DNA from: an uncultured Pluralibacter sp.
GTDB taxonomy: Bacteria; Pseudomonadota; Gammaproteobacteria; Enterobacterales; Enterobacteriaceae
Direction of reading: 5' to 3'
Assembly: GCF_913775985.1 (NCBI RefSeq)
Contig: NZ_CAJYMB010000129.1
Location: forward strand, 44,220-108,219
Length of the DNA stretch: 64,000 nucleotides
Position numbers and translations under genes: made by a program
The notes under the pieces: model-generated
Seen by the model: the letters and a program-made list of their open reading frames with translations, nothing else
The model's database searches: none
Told to the model about the DNA's origin: nothing
Shown: piece after piece, positions 17,846 to 27,390 of the stretch
How the letters are laid out: every line of letters begins with the position of its first letter
Numbering within the stretch: position 1 is the first letter of the stretch

Positions 17846-19568
17846 TGTGCCCCAGCGCGGCACCTGCCTCCCGCTGATCGCCCTGCGCCGCGTCGTGGCG
17901 CAGCGTGCCGCCGCGTTCGGCCAGCACCGGCACTTCCATTTTCATCGCGTCCATGATCGCCACCGTATCGCCTTCGCGGACGGCGGCGCCGTCTTCTATC
18001 AGCCAGCGGTGAACCGCGCCGGTCACCGGCGCGGTAACTGCGTTATCTGCCGCGGCGCTGGCCTCCTTCACTTCAGGAACAACTGCCTGCGGAGCGGCCA
18101 GCAGCCCCGCGGGGATGCCCAGCCGCACTCTTCTGCCGTCCAGTTCGATCCAGCTGCGCACCAGCGGAGTGTCCTGAGCCGGCAGCTGGCGCGGTGCCAG
18201 CGGTACCCGGTCGTTGAATTCGGTCTCAATCCAGCGGGTGCGCACCGCGAAAGACTCGGTGAAATCCGCCTCGTCCATCACCGCCCGGTGAAACGGCAGC
18301 ACCGAGGCCACGCCCTCAATCTCAAACTCCGCCAGCGCGCGGCGGGCGCGGGCGATAGCCTGCTCGCGGGTAGCGCCGGTGACGATAAGCTTCGCCATCA
18401 GCGAATCGTAGCTTCCCGGCACCCGGCCGCCGCTCTCGATCCCGCTGTCCAGCCTGATCCCCGGCCCGGAAGGTGGCGCAAAGCGGGTTACCGCGCCGGG
18501 TGTCGGTAAAAAGCCGCGTCCGGCATCTTCGGCGTTGATGCGAAACTCGAAGGCGTGGCCGCGCGGGGCGGGTGTCTCGCTTATCGACAGCGGCAACCCC
18601 TGAGCCACGCGCAGCTGTTCGATCACCAGGTCAATGCCCGCGGTCTCTTCCGTTACCGGATGTTCGACCTGTAAGCGAGTATTCACTTCCAGAAACGAGA
18701 GCGTGCCGTCGCGGCTGAGCAGGAACTCAACCGTGCCCGCGCTGACGTAGCCCGCCTCGCGGCAGATAGCTTCTGCAGACTGGTGAATCGCCTGGCGTAC
18801 CGCGTCGCTGATAAACGGCGCCGGGGCTTCTTCCACCAGCTTCTGGTTGCGCCGCTGCAGGGAGCAGTCCCGGGTGCCGATCACCACCACGTTGCCGAAC
18901 GTATCGGCCATCACCTGCGCCTCGATGTGGCGGGGTTTGTCGAGATACTGTTCGACGTAGCACTCGCCGCGGCCAAAAGCGGTTTGCGCTTCGCTGACCG
19001 CCGAGGCGAACAGCGCCGGGATCTCCTCCAGCGTCCACGCCACTTTCAGGCCGCGGCCGCCGCCGCCGAACGCGGCTTTAATCGCTACCGGCAGGCCGTG
19101 CTCGCGGGCGAAAGCCACCACTTCCCCGGCGTTTTCCACCGGATCGGCGGTGCCTTTCACCAGCGGTGCGCCGACCTTGAGGGCGATTTTACGCGCCTGC
19201 ACCTTATCCCCCAGCTGCTCGATACTTTCCGGGGAAGGGCCTATCCAGACAAGGCCCGCCGCCTGCACCGCGCGGGCAAAATCCGCCCGCTCGGAGAGAA
19301 AACCGTAGCCCGGATGTACCATCGTGGCGCCGCTGCGGCGGGCGACGTCCACCAGCGCGGCGATATTGAGATAGGTCTCTTTCGGCGCGGTGCCGGGCAG
19401 CGCGCAGGCCTCGTCCGCCATCGACACGTGCAGCGCATCCGCATCCGGATCGGCGTAGACCGCCACCGACGCCATGCCGGTATCGCGGCAGGCGCGGATA
19501 ATGCGCACGGCGATCTCTCCCCGGTTAGCAATCAGGACTTTGTGCGGGGTCTGAACGGTATCAGTCAT
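17838..19568 (-). CDS. Biotin carboxylase fused to a biotin carrier domain (AccC-like)
   Basis: A 576-residue protein. Residues 10-455 form a biotin carboxylase: [24 protein letters not shown]-grasp loop [12 protein letters not shown], catalytic [28 protein letters not shown]. The last 75 residues form a biotinyl domain with the MDAMKME attachment lysine ([14 protein letters not shown]). It carboxylates biotin with ATP and bicarbonate; the carboxyl acceptor and transferase are not evident. It is the last gene of the pxp operon. The ATG at 19568 overlaps the end of the pxpB-pxpC gene by 8 bp, suggesting coupled translation; the frame continues upstream but inside that gene. Such carboxylases often accompany 5-oxoprolinase or urea amidolyase-like genes. 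Confidence 0.87.
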   Translation of the reverse strand: MTDTVQTPHKVLIANRGEIAVRIIRACRDTGMASVAVYADPDADALHVSMADEACALPGTAPKETYLNIAALVDVARRSGATMVHPGYGFLSERADFARAVQAAGLVWIGPSPESIEQLGDKVQARKIALKVGAPLVKGTADPVENAGEVVAFAREHGLPVAIKAAFGGGGRGLKVAWTLEEIPALFASAVSEAQTAFGRGECYVEQYLDKPRHIEAQVMADTFGNVVVIGTRDCSLQRRNQKLVEEAPAPFISDAVRQAIHQSAEAICREAGYVSAGTVEFLLSRDGTLSFLEVNTRLQVEHPVTEETAGIDLVIEQLRVAQGLPLSISETPAPRGHAFEFRINAEDAGRGFLPTPGAVTRFAPPSGPGIRLDSGIESGGRVPGSYDSLMAKLIVTGATREQAIARARRALAEFEIEGVASVLPFHRAVMDEADFTESFAVRTRWIETEFNDRVPLAPRQLPAQDTPLVRSWIELDGRRVRLGIPAGLLAAPQAVVPEVKEASAAADNAVTAPVTGAVHRWLIEDGAAVREGDTVAIMDAMKMEVPVLAERGGTLRHDAAQGDQREAGAALGHII

Positions 19569-21144
19569 GGCGGTGGTGCTCCTGGGAAATGGGTAACGAG
19601 GGGATAAGCTGAAAGCGAATCGCGCAGCCGGGCGGGATCTGCCCGGCGAGATCGAGATGGTGCGGCGCGACCGCCGCGATAACCGGATAGCCGCCGGTGA
19701 GCGGATGATCGTTGAGAAACAGCACCGGCTGGCCGCCGGCGGGTACCTGGATGGCGCCGGTGCAGGTGCCCTCGCTCGGCAGCTCCTGATGCTGGCTGCG
19801 CGTGAGCACTTGCTCACCCTGCAGGCGAAGGCCGATACGGTTGGACTGGGCGGTCACCTGCCAGAGCTGGGTGGTCAAAAGCCGCAGGGCATCATCTGTG
19901 AACCATCCCTGGCGCGGCCCGGCGACGATCTCCAGCGTGACAGTTTCGCCAGGCTGCGGCAGCGTGGCCGCCTCGACAGGTTCAGCCACGCTGGCGGGCC
20001 TGGCAGCATTATCCAGCGCTAGCGCGTCGCCGGAACGCAGCGGCGGCGGGCCGACCTGCGCCAGAGTATCAAAGGCCGCGCTGGCCAGCACCGCAGCGGG
20101 CGGCCTGATACCGCGCAGGGCCAGATAGCTGCGTACCCCGCGTCGGGCGGGGCCGACGCGCAGCACGTCGCCCGCCTGCAGGGCAAAAGGCCGGTTCATC
20201 GCCAGCGGCAGCCGCTGGCCCGCGGCTTCCAGCGTCAGGGCGCAATCCGCCCCGGTCACCGCCAGCACAATATCGGTTTCGGCCCGGGCGGCAAATCCGC
20301 CGCAGGTGATCTCCAGTCCCGGCGTCTGCGGCGGGTTGCCCACCAGCCGGTTGGCGCTGCGCCACGCGGCCTTGTCCATCGCGCCGGACTCGGAAACCCC
20401 CATCGCCGCCTGGCCGCGCCGCCCCTCGTCCTGCCACAGCGTCTGCAAGCCCGGAGACAGAATCGTCAGAGCCGCCGGCGCGGCGTCTGCTACTGCGGTG
20501 ATAGCTGCAGGCGGCAGCGACACGGTGCTGCGGCCAGCGTCCGCAATAAAGCGCACCTCCGCGCCCGGCTGCAGCAGCGCCGGGGGCCGGCGGGTGATGT
20601 CCCACATCGGCGCGGCGGCGGTACCGATCAGCTGCCAGCCGCCGGGGCTGGCCTGGGGATAGATGCCGCTAAATTCACCCGCCAGCCCGAGCGATCCGGC
20701 GGGAATGCGGGTGCGCGGCGTCGCGCGGCGCGGCACCTGGTGCAGCCACGCCGGGCTCACCATATAGGCGAATCCCGGCGCGAAGCCGGTAAAAGCCACT
20801 TTCCAGCGCAGAGACTGGTGCTGCTCCACCAGCTGCGGCACGCTGAGCCCGAGCATTTCGGCCAGCGCGGGCAGATCCTCCCCGTCGTAGCGCACCGGGA
20901 CCTCAACTGCCGGCACCTGCCGATCCCCGCTGGCGATCCTGGGCAGCCCGGCAATGCGCCGGGCCAGCGCCTGCGCGGAGGTGAGCCACGGTGAAAAGTG
21001 AACCAGCACGCTGCGGGCGGCGGGCACCAGTTCGTCTACGCCGGGCAGGGCGCTCTCCCGCAGGGTGTCGTACAGCGCCAGCGTCTCGTCGAGGCTCACC
21101 AGTTCAATCAGAAAGCAGTCGGTATTTACGGGCAGGAAGCGCAC
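19561..21144 (-). CDS. 5-oxoprolinase subunits PxpB and PxpC fused in one protein
   Basis: A 527-residue protein. Residues 1-205 are the KipI/PxpB domain ([49 protein letters not shown]). Residues 220-515 are the KipA/PxpC domain ([50 protein letters not shown]-like [26 protein letters not shown]). In E. coli these are two proteins that, with PxpA, hydrolyse 5-oxoproline to glutamate using ATP. The GTG start at 21144 lies 1 bp after the hydro-lyase stop. The fusion resembles the carboxyltransferase part of urea amidolyase, which makes the neighbouring carboxylase notable. Confidence 0.88.
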   Translation of the reverse strand: MRFLPVNTDCFLIELVSLDETLALYDTLRESALPGVDELVPAARSVLVHFSPWLTSAQALARRIAGLPRIASGDRQVPAVEVPVRYDGEDLPALAEMLGLSVPQLVEQHQSLRWKVAFTGFAPGFAYMVSPAWLHQVPRRATPRTRIPAGSLGLAGEFSGIYPQASPGGWQLIGTAAAPMWDITRRPPALLQPGAEVRFIADAGRSTVSLPPAAITAVADAAPAALTILSPGLQTLWQDEGRRGQAAMGVSESGAMDKAAWRSANRLVGNPPQTPGLEITCGGFAARAETDIVLAVTGADCALTLEAAGQRLPLAMNRPFALQAGDVLRVGPARRGVRSYLALRGIRPPAAVLASAAFDTLAQVGPPPLRSGDALALDNAARPASVAEPVEAATLPQPGETVTLEIVAGPRQGWFTDDALRLLTTQLWQVTAQSNRIGLRLQGEQVLTRSQHQELPSEGTCTGAIQVPAGGQPVLFLNDHPLTGGYPVIAAVAPHHLDLAGQIPPGCAIRFQLIPSLPISQEHHRHD

Positions 21145-21145
21145 G

Positions 21146-21952
21146 TTACGCCCCCTGCCAGGCGGCGTCGGGCACGTCGGTGATAAACATATGGCCGGGC
21201 GCGTGGCTGATGGCGAAAGGTACGCCGGAGCGCATCACCGCGGCCTGCGGGGTTACGCCGCAGGCCCAGAATACCGGGATTTCGCCGGGCTCAATGCGCA
21301 CCGCATCGCCGAAGTCGGGGCGCTGAATATCCTCAATGCCCAGCAGATGCGGTTCGCCGATATGCACCGGCGCGCCGTGAACGGCCGGAAAGCGGCCGCT
21401 GATCATTACAGCATCGCTGACGCGATCGGCAGGAATGGGGCGCATGGAGACCACCAGTTCGCCGCTCAACCGTCCGGCCGGGCGGCAGAGGCGGTTGGTT
21501 TTATACATCGGAACGTTACAGCCGTCGGTGATGTGGCGAATCTCAATCCCCGCCTCGCGCAGCGGCGTTTCAAACGTAAAGCTGCAGCCGATCAGGAAGG
21601 TGACTAAATCCGGATGCTGCTGCCAGAGCCTGGTGGCATCCGTGATCTCATCCGCCAGTTTCCCCTGCTGCCAGATGCGGTAGCGCGGAATATCGGTACG
21701 CAGATCCGCACCCGGCGCCAGCGGCGTGCGGTAATCGCCTGCCTCAACCACGTCCAGCACCGGACAGCTTTGAGGATTGCGCTGGGCGTACAGTAAAAAA
21801 TCGAATGCCCAGTCGCGGGGCAGGCAAATCATATTGGCCTGTGTCATCCCCGGCGCCATCCCCGCGGTGGGTTTGTCGAAACCGGCGCGGATCGCTGCCC
21901 GCGCCTGCTGCGCGGCCATTATCGCCTCGCGGCTGGCGTTGATTAACTTCAT
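21146..21952 (-). CDS. Putative hydro-lyase, DUF1445 (D-glutamate cyclase-like)
   Basis: A 268-residue protein of the UPF0317/DUF1445 family. Typical stretches are [67 protein letters not shown] and the C-terminal [11 protein letters not shown]. The family includes mitochondrial D-glutamate cyclase, which makes 5-oxo-D-proline, so a link with 5-oxoproline use is plausible. Its start overlaps the pxpA stop (ATGA), showing operon structure. Confidence 0.88.
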   Translation of the reverse strand: MKLINASREAIMAAQQARAAIRAGFDKPTAGMAPGMTQANMICLPRDWAFDFLLYAQRNPQSCPVLDVVEAGDYRTPLAPGADLRTDIPRYRIWQQGKLADEITDATRLWQQHPDLVTFLIGCSFTFETPLREAGIEIRHITDGCNVPMYKTNRLCRPAGRLSGELVVSMRPIPADRVSDAVMISGRFPAVHGAPVHIGEPHLLGIEDIQRPDFGDAVRIEPGEIPVFWACGVTPQAAVMRSGVPFAISHAPGHMFITDVPDAAWQGA

Positions 21953-22716
21953 GACTCCTCCGTAAAGGCGCGGATAGTGAAGCCGTTTGCTTCCAGCAGG
22001 GCGCGGAGCTGGCGCGCCATCTCGATAGCGCCGGGGCTGTCGCCGTGCACGCAGATGGAGTCGGCGGCAATCGGCGTAAAGTCGCCCTCGATGGAGGTGA
22101 TGCCGCCCTCGGTGAGCAGCTGGAGCATGCGGCGGGCGACCTGCTGCGGGTCGTGCAGCACCGCGCCGCTTTCGCGGCGGGAGACCAGCGCGCCGTTACG
22201 GTGATAGGCGCGATCGGCAAAGGCTTCGGCCACGGTGCTCAGCCCCGCCTCGCGGGCCTGGGTCAGGATCTGCGATCCCGCCAGCCCCACCAGCGGCAGG
22301 GTGGCGTCAACCGCCTTAATGGCGTCAATCACCGCCTGCCCCTGGCGCGCGTTGCCGGCAATGGTGTTATACAGCGCGCCGTGCGGCTTAACGTAGCGCA
22401 CCCGGGTGCCAGCCGCCGCCGCCAGCCCTTGCAGGGCGCCTATCTGATAGACAACGTCCGCGAACAGCTCGTCGTAAGCGATATCCATATTGCGGCGGCC
22501 AAAGCCCACCAGATCGGGATACGAAACGTGGGCGCCCACCGCCGCGCCGCTGCTGGCGGCCGCCCGCAGGGTGGCGAGGATAACGTCCGGCGAACCGGCG
22601 TGAAAGCCGCAGGCTACGTTGGCGCTGCTCACCAGCGGCAGAATGGCGGCGTCGTCGCCGAGGGTCCACTGGCCGTAGCTTTCGCCGAGGTCGCTGTTTA
22701 AATCAATGGTTTGCAT
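21949..22716 (-). CDS. pxpA: 5-oxoprolinase subunit A (LamB/YcsF family)
   Basis: A 255-residue cytosolic protein with the family N-terminus [15 protein letters not shown], metal-site motifs NVACGFHAG and [43 protein letters not shown] and [10 protein letters not shown]. PxpA works with PxpB and PxpC to open 5-oxoproline to glutamate. Its start overlaps the stop of the transporter gene by one base (ATGA arrangement), and its stop overlaps the hydro-lyase start. Confidence 0.94.
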   Translation of the reverse strand: MQTIDLNSDLGESYGQWTLGDDAAILPLVSSANVACGFHAGSPDVILATLRAAASSGAAVGAHVSYPDLVGFGRRNMDIAYDELFADVVYQIGALQGLAAAAGTRVRYVKPHGALYNTIAGNARQGQAVIDAIKAVDATLPLVGLAGSQILTQAREAGLSTVAEAFADRAYHRNGALVSRRESGAVLHDPQQVARRMLQLLTEGGITSIEGDFTPIAADSICVHGDSPGAIEMARQLRALLEANGFTIRAFTEES

Positions 22717-23957
22717 CAGACAATCTCCAGGAAACTAAAAATGGTGCCGACGGAGAGGGCCGCCATATACCAGGTCAGGGCGCAGATAACCAGCCCGGAC
22801 CACAGCAGCCAGCGGGGATAGCGATAGCCCTGCATCAGGTCGCTGCGCCGCCAGCCGATATAGATAAAGAGGGTTAATCCCACCGGCAGCACCAGGCCGT
22901 TAAAGCCGCCGGCGAACACCAGCAGCGCCGCCGGAGCGGTGCCGAGGGCCAGATAGACCAGCAGCGAGACGGTGATAAATATCAGCGTGGCAATATTGCG
23001 CTGGCGATCGCTCATCGCCGGAGAAAACACCGTCATAAATGACACCGAGGTATAGGCCGCCCCGATAACGCTGGTAATAGCCGCCGCCCAGAAGATAAAG
23101 CCAAACAGGCGCACGCCAAACTCCCCGAGCGCGTACTGGAACGCCTGAGAAGCCGGGTTGGCGGCCTGCCCGGAGAGATCGAGGGTTACGCCGCTGGCCA
23201 CCACGCCGAGGATCGCCAGAAACAGCACGTAGCGCATGATCCCCACCACCAGAATGCCTTTATTGGCAGCGGACGATACCGCGTCAATATGCTCCGGGCC
23301 GACCATGCCTTTATCCAGCAGGCGGTGCGCGCCGGCGTAGCAGATGTAGCCGCCGACGGTGCCGCCCACAATCGTGGTAATGGTGGCAAAGTCGATATGC
23401 TCCGGCATCACGGTCTGAAACAGCGCGTCGCCGATCGGCGGTTTGGTCACGAACATCACGCCCACCACCATCGCAATCATCATAATCCCGAGCCCCACCA
23501 TCAGGCGATCGATGGCGACGCCCGCCCGGCGGGAGGAGAAGATATACAGCGCAAAGCCGGCGCTGATAAGCCCGCCCCATTTCGGACTGATACCGAACAT
23601 AGCGTTCAGACCCAGCCCGGCCCCGGCGATATTGCCGATGTTAAATACCAGCCCGCCGAAGATAACCAGTACCGCCAGCAGGTAGCCGCTGCCCGGCAGC
23701 GCCGCGTTGGCGACCTCCGAAGCGCGCATCTGCGTCAGGGTCACCACCCGCCAGATATTCTGCTGCACCACAAAATCAATGATGATGGACGCGAGGATCC
23801 CGAACGCAAAGGACGCGCCCATCGTGGCGGTAAAGGCGGTGGTCTGGGTGATGAACCCCGGACCAATGGCAGAGGTGGCCATCAGAAATATGGCGGCAAT
23901 CAGCGACGATCGCCGACGGCGGAGAAACGCTTTGTTATCGACTTCCAGTGCGGGCAT
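22716..23957 (-). CDS. NRAMP-like (divalent metal transporter family) membrane protein
   Basis: A 413-residue protein with about eleven transmembrane helices. Helix 1 carries [22 protein letters not shown], resembling the NRAMP TM1, but the metal-binding DPGN motif is replaced by GPGF, so metal transport is doubtful. In pxp operons these proteins probably import the organic substrate (inference). The ATG at 23957 follows GGGAGTCCTCTC; the frame extends to 24053. It is the first gene of the operon, divergent from the GntR regulator. Confidence 0.8.
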   Translation of the reverse strand: MPALEVDNKAFLRRRRSSLIAAIFLMATSAIGPGFITQTTAFTATMGASFAFGILASIIIDFVVQQNIWRVVTLTQMRASEVANAALPGSGYLLAVLVIFGGLVFNIGNIAGAGLGLNAMFGISPKWGGLISAGFALYIFSSRRAGVAIDRLMVGLGIMMIAMVVGVMFVTKPPIGDALFQTVMPEHIDFATITTIVGGTVGGYICYAGAHRLLDKGMVGPEHIDAVSSAANKGILVVGIMRYVLFLAILGVVASGVTLDLSGQAANPASQAFQYALGEFGVRLFGFIFWAAAITSVIGAAYTSVSFMTVFSPAMSDRQRNIATLIFITVSLLVYLALGTAPAALLVFAGGFNGLVLPVGLTLFIYIGWRRSDLMQGYRYPRWLLWSGLVICALTWYMAALSVGTIFSFLEIV

Positions 23958-24062
23958 GAGAGGACTCCCTGAGCGATTGACTGCGGTGGACGATAGATCC
24001 ATGCAAGCAATAACCGGACCATTGTTGAGGTATGTTTTATGTTTGTTAATCAATGTTTGTTT

Positions 24063-24077
24063 TATTGTTGAACAATA
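24063..24077. promoter_or_regulatory. Candidate operator palindrome in the transporter-GntR divergent gap
   Basis: TATTGTTGAACAATA is a perfect 7-1-7 palindrome in the 339-bp gap (23958-24296). A related half site ATTGTTGA lies at 24021 and a near-palindrome TTGTTAATCAA at about 24043. The size and place suit a GntR/FCD dimer. No other feature is seen in this gap. Confidence 0.5.
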
Positions 24078-24296
24078 TCCTGGAGGGCGCGTCAGGGTTA
24101 GACAATACTTTTTGCAGGGGGAAGATGAGAAATACGAAGGGGATCACGCGATGTTTCATTGTGGTGCAGGCGTGCGTCATGATGGTGCAAAGCGCTGCGC
24201 GGCTGGGGGCGGGACCGGTAACGCACCGCCGCTCAGCGCCTTGTGGCGCTTTGGCGATTATGTGAAGATGGCCGCTCACCGCGGCCCGGAGATATG

Positions 24297-24959
24297 ATGA
24301 AAAAAGACGCCCCCGCCCAGACGCTGATTGACCGCACGGCGGAAACCATCCGCGCCCGCATTACCGCCGGCGATCTGGTGCCGGGTACCCGCCTGTCGGA
24401 AGCCGCGCTCAGCGAGCAGCTCGGCATATCGCGCAACACGCTGCGAGAAGTCTTCCGCCTGCTGACTCAGGAAGGGCTGGTGCGCCACGAGCCGCACCGC
24501 GGCGTCAGCGTGGCGCTGCCGGACGTGGCCGCCATTATCGATATCTACCGCGTTCGTCGCCTGATCGAGTGCGACGCTCTGCGCGGCGCCAGCGCTTTTC
24601 ATCCCTCGGTCGCGCGGATGGTGCAGGCGGTAGACGCCGCCCGCCGCTGGCAGGCCGACGGCGACTGGCGCAGCGTCGGCACCGAGAACATGGCGTTTCA
24701 TACCGCCATCGTCGAGCTGGCGGACAGCGATCGGCTGATGCGCCTCTACCGGCAAATCTCCGCCGAGCTGCGCCTGGCGTTCGGCCACCTCAACAATCAC
24801 GCCCTGCTGCACGCGCCGTACATTGAAAAAAACGCGGCGATCCTGGCGCTGCTGCAGGCCGGGCGCAACGACGAGGCGGCGGAGGCGATGAGCGGCTACC
24901 TGTCGCTCTCCGAGCGCACCGTGCTGGCGGCGCTGGCGCGTCAGCAGCAGGGCAGATAA
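24297..24959 (+). CDS. GntR family regulator (FadR-C/FCD type)
   Basis: A 220-residue regulator. The N-terminal winged helix (residues 10-75: TLIDRTAETIRARITAGDLVPGTRLSEAALSEQLGISRNTLREVFRLLTQEGLVRHEPHRGVSVA) is followed by a helical FCD ligand domain. The ATG at 24297 is 5 bp after GGAG; ATG at 24294 is possible but too close. Divergent orientation suggests it controls the pxp operon in response to 5-oxoproline or a related acid (inference). Confidence 0.88.
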   Translation: MKKDAPAQTLIDRTAETIRARITAGDLVPGTRLSEAALSEQLGISRNTLREVFRLLTQEGLVRHEPHRGVSVALPDVAAIIDIYRVRRLIECDALRGASAFHPSVARMVQAVDAARRWQADGDWRSVGTENMAFHTAIVELADSDRLMRLYRQISAELRLAFGHLNNHALLHAPYIEKNAAILALLQAGRNDEAAEAMSGYLSLSERTVLAALARQQQGR

Positions 24960-24972
24960 GCCCCCGCGCCTG

Positions 24973-25010
24973 AAACAAAACAGGCTGCCCGCAGGCAGCC
25001 TGTTTTGTTT
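24973..25010. terminator. Bidirectional terminator
   Basis: A long perfect inverted repeat (AAACAAAACAGGCTGCC / GGCAGCCTGTTTTGTTT) lies between the GntR gene and the convergent small gene. Confidence 0.9.
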
Positions 25011-25021
25011 TGCAATCTTAC

Positions 25022-25231
25022 TTATTTGGTCAGTTCAGCGGTCATGTGCACGCGCTCGTTAAACTGGGCGCTGGTAATTTTGTATGACGCGCCTTCTGCT
25101 GCGGCTTTAGCCGCGATTTTGGCTTCTGCACCATCCAGCGTAGAGGCAGTGGCGCTTACGCTCTGGGCGAATGAAGTAAAAGAAACCAGCGAGAGGGCGG
25201 CGGCTACTGCAAAAGTTTTGATGGTTTTCAT
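25022..25231 (-). CDS. Small periplasmic protein of the YdgH/BhsA/McbA (DUF1471) family
   Basis: A 69-residue protein with a signal peptide (MKTIKTFAVAAALSLVSFTSFA, cleaved after residue 22) and a short DUF1471 domain (DGAEAKIAAKAAAEGASYKITSAQF...VHMTAELTK). Family members are stress- and biofilm-linked periplasmic or outer membrane proteins. AAGGAATAAG precedes the ATG. It stands alone between the GntR gene and the cad region. Confidence 0.82.
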   Translation of the reverse strand: MKTIKTFAVAAALSLVSFTSFAQSVSATASTLDGAEAKIAAKAAAEGASYKITSAQFNERVHMTAELTK

Positions 25232-25955
25232 GGTCTTATTCCTTAATTTGTTTGGTCATTTGAGCGCGTTTTGCGCTGATGTCACAAATAATAGACCGTC
25301 AGTTCGATGTTTAAAATCGAAACAATTCGCAATAGTTTGTCAAATAAATTGATTATATGGCGTTATGTTTGGGCGATACCGCTCAATCCGCTCAGAAGTG
25401 TTCCCACAGCGATACGCGCGGAAATAACGCTGGCAGCGGCTGCGTTCCGACCGGGCCCGCCTGCAACAGCGGGGGAGGTATTCTGCAGATTGAGATAAAC
25501 GATCCGCTTAGTATTATGCGTTATGCGCGCCTGCGTAATTTCCTGCCTTAGTCTATTACGCTAAAAGCACAAGGATATATTATATTTAGAGAGTGCGAGT
25601 TATCTATTTTACTAAATATATAAAAAGTCTGGTTATTTATTATTTATAGCCTCAATTAATCCTGTAATTAGCAGTAAAAGGGTGAGGGGAATGTGTTCTG
25701 TAAGGATATATTTCATGATAGTTCATGCAAACATTGAGTGGTTTTAAGTCCATGATTAATGTGATGAATTATCTTTTGCGCTGGCTATCGTGATGAATAG
25801 ATTGAATTTAATTTTTTAACTTTCGCTATTTATTTAATTACGCGCAAATAAATAAATCTTTCCTATACTTATTTCTCACGACGAATATTACCTGCCTGAT
25901 GTTTTAGAAATTAAATGCCTTTCACCGTATAAAGATTTAACGGGAGTGATTCTGT
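25232..25955. other. Intergenic region upstream of cadB
   Basis: 724 bp without a supported gene. It grows AT-rich from about 25560 onward, which suits the upstream region of an acid-induced, H-NS-silenced cad promoter. In E. coli cadC fills the place upstream of cadB; no trace of cadC is seen here. No exact CadC site could be assigned. Confidence 0.5.
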
Positions 25956-27308
25956 ATGGCATCTGCAAAAAAAATAGGGCTTATAGCCTGCACCGGCGTG
26001 GTTGCCGGCAATATGATGGGCAGCGGCATCGCCCTGCTGCCGGCAAACCTGGCGGGCATTGGCTCTATCGCCATTTGGGGTTGGGTTATCGCACTTATCG
26101 GCGCGGTATCGCTGGCCTACGTCTACGCGCGTCTCGCCACCAACAATCCTCAGGAGGGCGGGCCTATCGCCTATGCAGGTGAAGTAGGGCCCGCTTTCGG
26201 CTTTCAGACCGGGGTGCTTTACTACCACGCCAACTGGATCGGCAACCTGGCTATCGGCATTACCGCCGTCTCTTATCTGTCCACTTTTTTTCCGATCCTC
26301 AACCAGCCGGTGCCGGCGGGCATTGCCTGTATTGTGATTGTCTGGATCTTCACCTTCGTTAACCTGCTGGGCGGGGCCTGGGTCAGCCGGCTGACCACCA
26401 TTGGGCTGGTGTTAGTACTGATCCCGGTGGTGGGCACCGCGCTGTTCGGCTGGTTCTGGTTCGATACCGCCACCTATATGGCCAACTGGAACGTCTCGCA
26501 GGAGCCCGATACCCGGGCGATTGTTAACAGCGTGCTGCTGTGCCTGTGGGCGTTTATCGGCGTTGAATCTGCGGCGGTAAGTACCGGGATGGTTGAGAAT
26601 CCAAAACGCACCGTGCCGATCGCGACGATGGCAGGAACGCTGCTTGCCGGGGTGGTCTACATTCTGGCGACGCAGGTGATTTCCGGTATGTATCCCGCAA
26701 GCCAGATGGCGGCTACTGGCGCGCCGTTTGCGGTGAGTGCCTCGACGATGGTTGGCGGCTGGGCAGCCGCGCTGGTATCGGCGTTTACCGCCTTCGCCTG
26801 TCTCACTTCACTGGGCTCGTGGATGATGCTGGTGGGCCAGGCCGGCGCGCGCTCGGCGCACGACGGCAATTTCCCGACCATTTACGGCGAGATGGACAAG
26901 CACGGGATCCCGAAGAAGGGGCTGATTCTGGCCTCGGTCAAAATGACCGCGCTAATGGTGCTGCTGACGGTAATGAGCTCCGGCGGCGGCAAAGCGTCGG
27001 ATCTGTTTGGCATGCTCACCGGGATCGCGGTCCTGCTGACCATGCTGCCGTACTTCTACTCCTGTATTGATCTGATCCGCTATGAAGGTGCGAACGTGAA
27101 GAACCTGCTGAGCCTGATCGCCTCGATCCTCGGCTGCTGCTTCGTGTTCGTCGCGCTGATGGGGGCCGACTCTTTCGAACTGGCGGGAACCTGCATTATT
27201 AGCCTGATTATCCTGATGTTCTACACCCGCAAGCTGGGCGTCGCCCAGGCGGCGGCGAGGAAAGTAGCTGCTAGTGGCGTTCCCCCCGTCAGCCAGCCTC
27301 GTCCCTGA
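25956..27308 (+). CDS. cadB: Lysine/cadaverine antiporter CadB
   Basis: A 450-residue APC-family exchanger with twelve predicted transmembrane helices, slightly longer than E. coli CadB (444). The start MASAKKIGLIACTGVVAGNM and segments GGPIAYAGEVGPAFGFQTGVLYYHANWIGNLAIG and LWAFIGVESAAVSTGMVENPKRTVP are nearly those of CadB rather than AdiC or PotE. It imports lysine and exports cadaverine, removing protons with CadA. A GGGAGTG ribosome site precedes the ATG at 25956. Confidence 0.95.
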   Translation: MASAKKIGLIACTGVVAGNMMGSGIALLPANLAGIGSIAIWGWVIALIGAVSLAYVYARLATNNPQEGGPIAYAGEVGPAFGFQTGVLYYHANWIGNLAIGITAVSYLSTFFPILNQPVPAGIACIVIVWIFTFVNLLGGAWVSRLTTIGLVLVLIPVVGTALFGWFWFDTATYMANWNVSQEPDTRAIVNSVLLCLWAFIGVESAAVSTGMVENPKRTVPIATMAGTLLAGVVYILATQVISGMYPASQMAATGAPFAVSASTMVGGWAAALVSAFTAFACLTSLGSWMMLVGQAGARSAHDGNFPTIYGEMDKHGIPKKGLILASVKMTALMVLLTVMSSGGGKASDLFGMLTGIAVLLTMLPYFYSCIDLIRYEGANVKNLLSLIASILGCCFVFVALMGADSFELAGTCIISLIILMFYTRKLGVAQAAARKVAASGVPPVSQPRP

Positions 27309-27334
27309 TTCATCGTGTTAATGCTTAATTTTTT

Positions 27335-27359
27335 GCGCAGCGCCCGCCGGGCGCTGCGC
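27335..27359 (+). other. Intercistronic hairpin between cadB and cadA
   Basis: A perfect 11-bp GC stem, 27335-27345 with 27349-27359, with a 3-nt loop (GCC) and no T-run after it. It could protect the 3' end of cadB mRNA or cause partial termination and so set the CadB:CadA ratio. Confidence 0.6.
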
Positions 27360-27390
27360 GCTGAATATCCATGAGATCCGGAGAATCCGC

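Noticed and set aside
25956..27308. Arginine/agmatine antiporter AdiC
   Set aside because: The sequence follows CadB nearly throughout and is coupled to a CadA-type decarboxylase with Lys367.
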